Shown in pieces: positions 63,470 to 64,000 of a stretch of DNA of 64,000 bases. The stretch spans positions 124,001-188,000 of the forward strand of contig NZ_JABBPE010000008.1 of the NCBI RefSeq assembly GCF_012927455.1, in the 5' to 3' direction. Below the pieces are notes generated by a model that saw nothing but the letters and a program-made list of their open reading frames with translations, ran no database searches and had not been told where the DNA came from. How positions within the stretch are numbered: position 1 is the stretch's first letter; every line of letters starts with the position of its first letter. Source of the stretch: Polaromonas sp. GTDB lineage: Bacteria > Pseudomonadota > Gammaproteobacteria > Burkholderiales > Burkholderiaceae_C. The translations under genes were made by a program, and so were the position numbers.

Positions 63470-63820
63470 TCAACTTCTGCTGTGTTTCTGGCTCGACCCG
63501 CGCGCGCTGGCAACGGGATATTTGTCACCATTGACGATCATCTTCAGCCGCGCCGCCTCGACCAGGTCAATGTTCAGCTGGTCGCACAGCTGCAGCAGAT
63601 ACAGCAAGACATCTGCCGCCTCGGCGGCCACTTCGGCCTTCTGCGGCGCGGCAAGCTGGCGGCTTTGCGCTTCGGTCAGCCACTGAAAATGCTCAAGCAA
63701 TTCAGCCGCTTCCACGTTGAGGGCGCACGCCAGGTTCTTGGGCGAGTGAAACTGCGGCCAGTCGCGCGCCTGGGCAAAGTCGCGCAGGGCCTGGGTAAGG
63801 GTTTGCAGGTCTGTAGGCAT
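63470..63820 (-). CDS. MazG-like nucleotide pyrophosphohydrolase
   Basis: This 116-residue all-alpha NTP pyrophosphohydrolase has the motifs EAAELLEHFQW and EAADVLLYLLQLCDQL, which carry the acidic metal-binding residues (ExxE and ExxD). The tail MIVNGDKYPV is typical of the short MazG-like (RS21-C6/dCTPase-type) branch. ATG 63820 is used; the longer frame to 63919 would begin inside repeat copy 15 and is not credible. No strong ribosome site is visible. It should hydrolyse non-canonical nucleotides. Confidence 0.92.
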   Translation of the reverse strand: MPTDLQTLTQALRDFAQARDWPQFHSPKNLACALNVEAAELLEHFQWLTEAQSRQLAAPQKAEVAAEAADVLLYLLQLCDQLNIDLVEAARLKMIVNGDKYPVASARGSSQKHSRS

Positions 63821-63880
63821 GTTGGGTTTTGGCTGTAGGTCAACGGTGCACGGAGGTAGCTCAATTTTCGGAATAAATAG

Positions 63881-63930
63881 AGCTCTAGCCCATATAGAAC
63901 GGACGCAAGCAGCTATCAAAACAATAGCTA
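63881..63930 (+). repeat. Dispersed 50-bp repeat, copy 15
   Basis: AGCTCTAGCCCATATAGAAC, GGACGCAAGCA, core GCTATCAAAACAATAGC. Its right edge includes the stop codon of the arfB-like gene. Confidence 0.88.
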
Positions 63931-64000
63931 TTCCTTGCTCACCTTGCCACGCATCTCCTTGGTGGCGGAGCGCTGGCTTTTGCTTTCAAGGCGACGCTGT
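63928..64000 (-). CDS. arfB: Alternative ribosome-rescue factor ArfB-like protein, C-terminal tail
   Basis: Only the last 23 codons are inside the window. On the minus strand they read QRRLESKSQRSATKEMRGKV-SKE and stop. This basic tail with KSxRSxxKxxRGKV resembles the ribosome-tunnel-binding end of ArfB/YaeJ peptidyl-tRNA hydrolases. The catalytic GGQ domain would lie beyond base 64000, so the call is provisional. The stop is at the edge of repeat copy 15. Confidence 0.5.
   Translation of the reverse strand, partial: QRRLESKSQRSATKEMRGKVSKE

Noticed and set aside
63821-63919. N-terminal extension of the MazG-like protein
   Set aside because: It would be encoded largely by repeat copy 15 and has no ribosome site; family alignment fits the ATG at 63820.

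Overview
The window looks like chromosome from a Comamonadaceae-type betaproteobacterium, most likely Polaromonas, Rhodoferax or a close relative. This is inferred from gene content (membrane-bound urate oxidase PuuD, paired cyanophycin synthetases with a DUF1854/ABC pair, an EpsA/B/E/F/G/L exopolysaccharide set), high GC, and a short dispersed repeat of the kind seen in that group. No search could be run, so the genus is an inference.

Layout. 1-4.2 kb: the end of a LysR regulator, a NarL-type two-component system and an SDR. 4.4-14.5 kb: a redox cluster with two Tat-exported multicopper oxidases, two SCO-family copper chaperones (one fused to cytochrome c), a MauG-like di-haem peroxidase, a cupin and a small secreted protein. 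Both oxidase genes are preceded by the same 88-bp element. 14.7-27.2 kb: a purine-to-glycerate catabolic region with puuD, xdhC, uraH, puuE, a uraD-allantoate amidohydrolase fusion, an M20 hydrolase, then a LysR gene divergent from gcl-hyi-glxR. 27.2-35.3 kb: the cyanophycin locus, with DUF1854 and an ABC transporter divergent from two overlapping cphA genes, the first lacking a working Mur-ligase part. 35.6-37.6 kb: a secreted Cys-containing protein and a CPA2 antiporter. 37.6-38.6 kb: an IS3-family relic. 38.8-48.7 kb: an exopolysaccharide region of visibly lower GC (manC, a GT26-STAS fusion, epsG-F-E-L-B-A). 49.2-51.6 kb: denD-like dehydrogenase and an MFS transporter. 51.8-56.7 kb: a tandem glycine riboswitch and gcvT-gcvH-gcvP. 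57-64 kb: a small Cys protein, a radical SAM/SPASM enzyme, a fasciclin protein, an FKBP, an alpha/beta hydrolase, a NUDIX protein, a MazG-like protein and the tail of arfB.

How they work together. Urate is oxidised (PuuD), hydrolysed (UraH), decarboxylated (UraD), then taken through allantoin (PuuE) and allantoate (AllC part). The glyoxylate released can be condensed and reduced to glycerate by Gcl, Hyi and GlxR. Cyanophycin and glycine cleavage are further nitrogen and one-carbon functions. The redox cluster is the part with no obvious known substrate.

The most unusual genome-scale signal is a roughly 50-bp repeat (15 copies or cores). It is scattered through intergenic DNA but also sits in frame inside puuD, denD and gcvP, abuts stop codons, and is absent from the exopolysaccharide region.
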